Part shown: positions 6,925-10,000 of the stretch, one piece after another
Position numbering within the stretch: the stretch's first letter is position 1
How the letters are laid out: each line of letters begins with the position of its first letter
NCBI GenBank assembly: GCA_030674155.1
Contig: CM060326.1
Coordinates: 40,924,915-40,934,914, forward strand
Source: Stramonita haemastoma
Taxonomy: Eukaryota; Mollusca; Gastropoda; Neogastropoda; Muricidae
Direction of reading: 5' to 3'
DNA length: 10,000 bases
Position numbers and translations under genes: made by a program
The notes under the pieces: model-generated
The model's database searches: none
What the model was told of the DNA's origin: nothing
Seen by the model: only the letters and a program-made list of their open reading frames with translations

Positions 6925-7198
6925 TGTGAGATTTGTGTGTGCGTGTGTTAGTGCGCATGCGTGGGTGTCTGGGAGCGTGCATGCATGCGTGTGTGCGTGT
7001 GTGTGTATGTATGTCTGTTTGTTTGTGCGCATGCGTTGGTGTGTGTGCGTTCGACTGTGGCAGCGTGCATGCGTGTGTGTGTATGCGTGCGTGGGTGCAT
7101 GTAGGCGTGTGTGCATATGTGCGTGCGTGCGTGCATGTGTCTGTGTAAACGTGCTCGCGCGCGTGCAATGTTGCATGCTTGTATAATTTGTATTTGTG
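6891..7198. repeat. Degenerate GT/GC/GCAT array, about 300 bp
   Basis: Pure GT at 6891-6917, then increasingly mixed GTGC, GCAT, GTAT and GCGC units to about 7170, fading into unique sequence. The many overlapping His/Thr/Val/Cys frames are artefacts. It has Z-DNA-prone alternating purine-pyrimidine composition (for example CTCGCGCGCGTGCA near 7153). Confidence 0.9.
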
Positions 7199-8085
7199 TA
7201 TATGTGCACTTGCTAGTGCTTTGACGTTTTTATAAGCTGGCTGCTTACCTGCACACTTATATCCATGCAGGCTTTTCTTTATCTGCACTTGGTTCTCTTC
7301 TTCCTTTGTCACTTGCACATTACAATGTTGCAAGAGGCAGTAAGATGTGAGGGTGTGAATGAGAGATAGATAAACAGAAGAGAAAAAAATGACAATGGTA
7401 ATTTCAAGCCCATTGGCAAGGGTTCAGTGGGAAGGGGACAGGACACAACACGTATTCTCTAGGACAAGAAAACCATTTTTCAACCGCCCAGATAATCATT
7501 ATGACATTGATTCCAGATCATGGTTCAACAGCTGCAACAAACACAAGTAGTGCAAAATATGATCGATTGCTGTTACTTCTTTGGCAAAGCAAAAACAATG
7601 AACAAAACTACGCATGCTAAAGCTTTACCAGCCATACAGCAGGGGTCTTGTGATTCATTGGAATATGCAATTTGTTTCAAAATTTACGTCATGTACAAAA
7701 CCAACTGTGAAGCAAAACTTTGACATGGAAACCACGCTAGCACCAATTTTGTATTTAAAAAAAGCAAAAAAACATGGCGAAATAAATAAAAAGAGCAAAA
7801 GGTGCTGGCGGCATGTTAAGGACTGCATAGGGCGTGTAGGTCTGAATGATGTAATGGTGGATCTAGGGAGGGTCACCCTATATGGGAACGAGAGAGGGGG
7901 GGGGGGTCTATAACTGGTCTTCTCAAGGTCCTCTAACTCTAAACGGAGCTGCAGATTAACAGGGCAGTCAACGCAGACTCCACAGCTGTTGTCAGCCCAG
8001 TTACTAGCGTGGTAACGAATAAACGATGGTTTTTCTTCACGGCTGATTCAAAGTGTGCGCTGCCGGTTTGCTCCTTGTCACAGGG
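7199..8085. other. No gene recognised; unique sequence
   Basis: The longest non-repetitive stretch of the right half. Plus frames at 7520-7723 (67 codons) and 7614-7913 (99 codons) overlap in different frames. The second contains a basic stretch KKSKRCWRHVKDCIGRVGLN that is faintly like a LINE C-terminal tail, but lacks any second supporting motif, and its end is a poly-G run (11 G, 7896-7906). I do not call either a gene. No tRNA or SINE head is seen. Confidence 0.5.
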
Positions 8086-8210
8086 CAGAGAAGGAGAGAC
8101 AGACAGAGACAGAGAGAGAGAGACAGAGACAGAGACAGACACACAGACAGACAGACGGACAGACAGACAGACAGGCAGACAGGCAGACAGAGAGAGAGAG
8201 ACAGAGACAT
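8086..8210. repeat. GA/GACA compound microsatellite
   Basis: GAGACAGA and GA units (8090-8135), CACAGACAGA, then GACA units with GGAC and GGCA variants (8140-8190), then GA and GACA again. Same unit types as the arrays at 8901 and 9531. Confidence 0.95.
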
Positions 8211-8890
8211 AGAGGCTTTGACATTAAACAATTTATTGTCATTACCCAACTGTACCTTTTAACAAGGGAGATAGCACCAATATTTTTTTTTGTGAAACAG
8301 TAAACAAAAAATAAAATACGTGATCAGTATAATTAAGTCGAGCAAAAGGAAACATCGATTCATTTATATTAAACGAACATTAACACTGACGTCTCTACAG
8401 TTACAAATCACCTAGTACATACAAAGAAAAGAAAAGAAAAATCAAACTGAAATGAAATAACACTTTTCGATTTGACAATCCGTTCAAATTAATGTGATAT
8501 CAATATTTCTTAAACTGGCTTACTTGAGATATAGCACTCTTTAAAGTGACTATATCATTACATATTGAATCAATTGGTGCTGACATGGATTTGTCTTAGT
8601 TTCTGTATCTTTGCAATGAACATCAGCTACAGATTTAATTATATGTTCATTTTCAGACGACAAACTATATAAACAATATTTTGAATCCCTGCTGTTTGTA
8701 GGCTTGAAAAAATTATGTTTATTACGTATAGTTTAATACACCTTACATTGAAACGAAAAAATGTATTTCATCATCAACATTATGACCACATTATGGACAT
8801 GATTATCGTATGGGTGTCCCAGTCTGGAACCATTTTTGTTAGCATGGAAACCCAATGCTCTCAACCTGAAACAGCATATAAAATTAATAA
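8211..8890. other. No gene recognised; AT-rich unique sequence
   Basis: About 680 bases of AT-rich DNA. An AAGAAAAGAAAAG patch lies at 8422-8440. One imperfect hairpin is visible at 8528-8556. ACAAGGGAGATAGCACC at 8262-8278 resembles a motif I associate with molluscan repeats, from memory only. No open frame with gene-like character is present on either strand. Confidence 0.6.
8528..8556. other. Imperfect hairpin in unique AT-rich DNA
   Basis: GATATAG (8528-8534) pairs with CTATATC (8550-8556), and the next bases CACT (8535-8538) pair with AGTG (8545-8548), with one bulged A and a 6-base loop: 11 base pairs in all. No terminator, tRNA or transposon context is visible, and AT-rich DNA produces such structures by chance. 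Confidence 0.4.
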
Positions 8891-8895
8891 GGGGG

Positions 8896-9204
<309 letters not shown>

Positions 9205-9207
9205 CAA

Positions 9208-9420
9208 TGAAGACTGCCAGACAAACAGATAACAAGCAAAAGCATATAACCACCAGAGAGAGAGAGGGGGGGGGGAAGAGATACAGACTGCCAGACAAAC
9301 AGATAACAAGCAGAAGGAAGTAACCACCACAGAGAGAGAGAGAGGGGGGGATGGGGGAGTCGGGTAGTGATACAGACTGCCAGACAAACAGATAACAAGC
9401 AGAAGCATGGAACCACCCAA
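9208..9420 (+). repeat. Three-copy tandem repeat carrying GA/G tracts
   Basis: GACTGCCAGACAAACAGATA (followed by ACAAGCA) begins at 9212, 9286 and 9375. Each core runs on through an AGCATATAACCACC-like end (AGGAAGTAACCACC, AGCATGGAACCACC). Between cores lie a GA run and a G run of differing length, which explains the unequal periods of 74 and 89 bases. The third copy lacks the GA/G tail and passes into unique sequence. Confidence 0.9.
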
Positions 9421-9528
9421 ACCAATCAGCCAGGGGTAGACACAATGACAAATGACATCATCAAACCTAATAAACTGGTCTGTGGTGACACATCCACGCC
9501 TTATGCACTCCATGATGCTGAAACCGCC

Positions 9529-9530
<2 letters not shown>
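9421..9530. other. Unique spacer between arrays
   Basis: About 110 bases of non-repetitive sequence (ACAATGACAAATGACATCAT and on). No gene or element recognised. Confidence 0.5.
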
Positions 9531-9604
<74 letters not shown>

Positions 9605-9605
9605 C

Positions 9606-9652
<47 letters not shown>

Positions 9653-9732
9653 CAGAGAGACACAGAGAGAGTCAGAGAGAGACAGACAGACAGACAGAGA
9701 CAGACAGAGACAGAGAGACAGAGAGAGAGAGA
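9531..9732. repeat. GA, GAGACA, GACA compound array
   Basis: GA (9531-9586), CAGAGA units (9587-9612), GACA (about 9614-9652), then mixed ACACAGAGAG and GACAGAGA units to 9732. Block order is like that of the array at 8901. Confidence 0.97.
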
Positions 9733-9766
9733 AACCTGACACGCCTTGCAAACAATTCTTCATCAG

Positions 9767-9865
9767 CGGTGTATTGACAAAGTCACACTTTGTTCACCTC
9801 ATTGCGAACGGTGCACAAAAACAAAAATCGATGTAGCTAAATGTCAACGTACGACAGACGAAAAG
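9767..9865 (+). CDS. Possible cysteine-rich exon (33 codons), tentative
   Basis: A 99-base open segment lies between a plausible acceptor (TTCTTCATCAG ending at 9766) and a strong donor, AAG/GTGAGT (9863-9871). A branch-point-like CTGAC lies at 9736-9740, 27 bases before the acceptor. The peptide starts RCIDKVTLCSPHCERC and ends CQRTTDEK; it has five cysteines in 33 residues and preserves codon phase (99 is divisible by three). I do not recognise a family. Against it: the pyrimidine tract is short, a GA microsatellite ends only about 35 bases upstream, and GTGAGT occurs by chance. The frame also stays open past the donor to 9991. Confidence 0.22.
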
Positions 9866-10000
9866 GTGAGTACAGGTAGCTCCTCTTGTTGCTGTTGGGC
9901 GTTCCCTTGTTTAACACCCTTGGTTTCACCCAGAAGATGCACTCTTGTCTCCCGCACAGTGTATGCCAATCGCTGTTTTCTTTTTAATTAAAAAAAAATG
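9866..10000. other. Unique sequence to the window edge
   Basis: No gene recognised. Contains CTCCTCTTGTTGCTGTTGGG (9881-9900) and ends in TTAATTAAAAAAAAATG. If 9767-9865 is an exon, this would be the start of the next intron. Confidence 0.4.

Noticed and set aside
6749..7333. Minus-strand 194-codon frame ending in poly-Ser/Gln
   Set aside because: It combines the CTG array, the 60-base repeat and the degenerate GT array; no part outside the repeats resembles a protein domain.
7520..7913. Small gene from the 67- and 99-codon frames
   Set aside because: The two overlap in different frames, have no recognisable motif beyond a faint LINE-tail-like basic stretch, and the longer one ends in a poly-G run.

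Overview
This is a eukaryotic, gene-poor and repeat-dominated stretch of genomic DNA. By eye, roughly a quarter to a third of it is simple-sequence or minisatellite DNA. I find no complete protein-coding gene. The SINE types, the abundance of GACA/GA/GT microsatellites and the dispersed repeats that carry a microsatellite at one end suggest a marine invertebrate, most likely a mollusc. That assignment is an inference from style and memory, not from a gene. Almost all long open frames run through GA/CT, GT/CA, GTA or CTG repeats, where stop codons cannot occur, and are not genes.

Layout. 1-183 is an interrupted TTC tract. 699-1196 is the 3' coding end of an old non-LTR retrotransposon (LINE), split by a SINE at 848-1142. 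That SINE has a tRNA-derived head, a conserved central segment, a CTTTAA-type tail and an 11-bp target duplication. 1201-1800 shows nothing recognisable. 1928-2045 is a 21-bp minisatellite, followed by a CAA tract, a diverged dispersed repeat (copy A, 2150-2636) and a 450-bp TCTG/CT array. 3241-4245 is a 20-bp minisatellite interrupted by a MITE (3410-3833) with about 37-bp imperfect terminal inverted repeats and a TA target duplication. Removing the MITE and one TA rejoins a 20-bp repeat unit, so the insertion history can be read directly. A second SINE lies on the minus strand at 4408-4683; its head looks like a tRNA followed by 5S rRNA-like sequence. Copy B of the dispersed repeat (4770-5171) follows and ends in a GT array.

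From 5321 on: pyrimidine-rich DNA, a GTA array (6240-6373), a CTG array (6756-6833), a degenerate GT/GC array (6891-7198), and a short repeat present at both 6130 and 6836. 7200-8085 and 8211-8890 have no recognisable gene. 8086-8210, 8901-9204 and 9531-9732 are compound GA/GACA arrays. Between the last two sits a three-copy tandem repeat (9212-9420) that carries GA/G tracts. At the right edge, 9767-9865 could be a small cysteine-rich exon with plausible branch point, acceptor and donor, but this is weak.

No genes work together here in the sense of a pathway. What the window records is the layering of mobile elements: a SINE into a LINE, a MITE into a minisatellite, a SINE into a CAA-rich tract, and repeats that carry or seed microsatellites.
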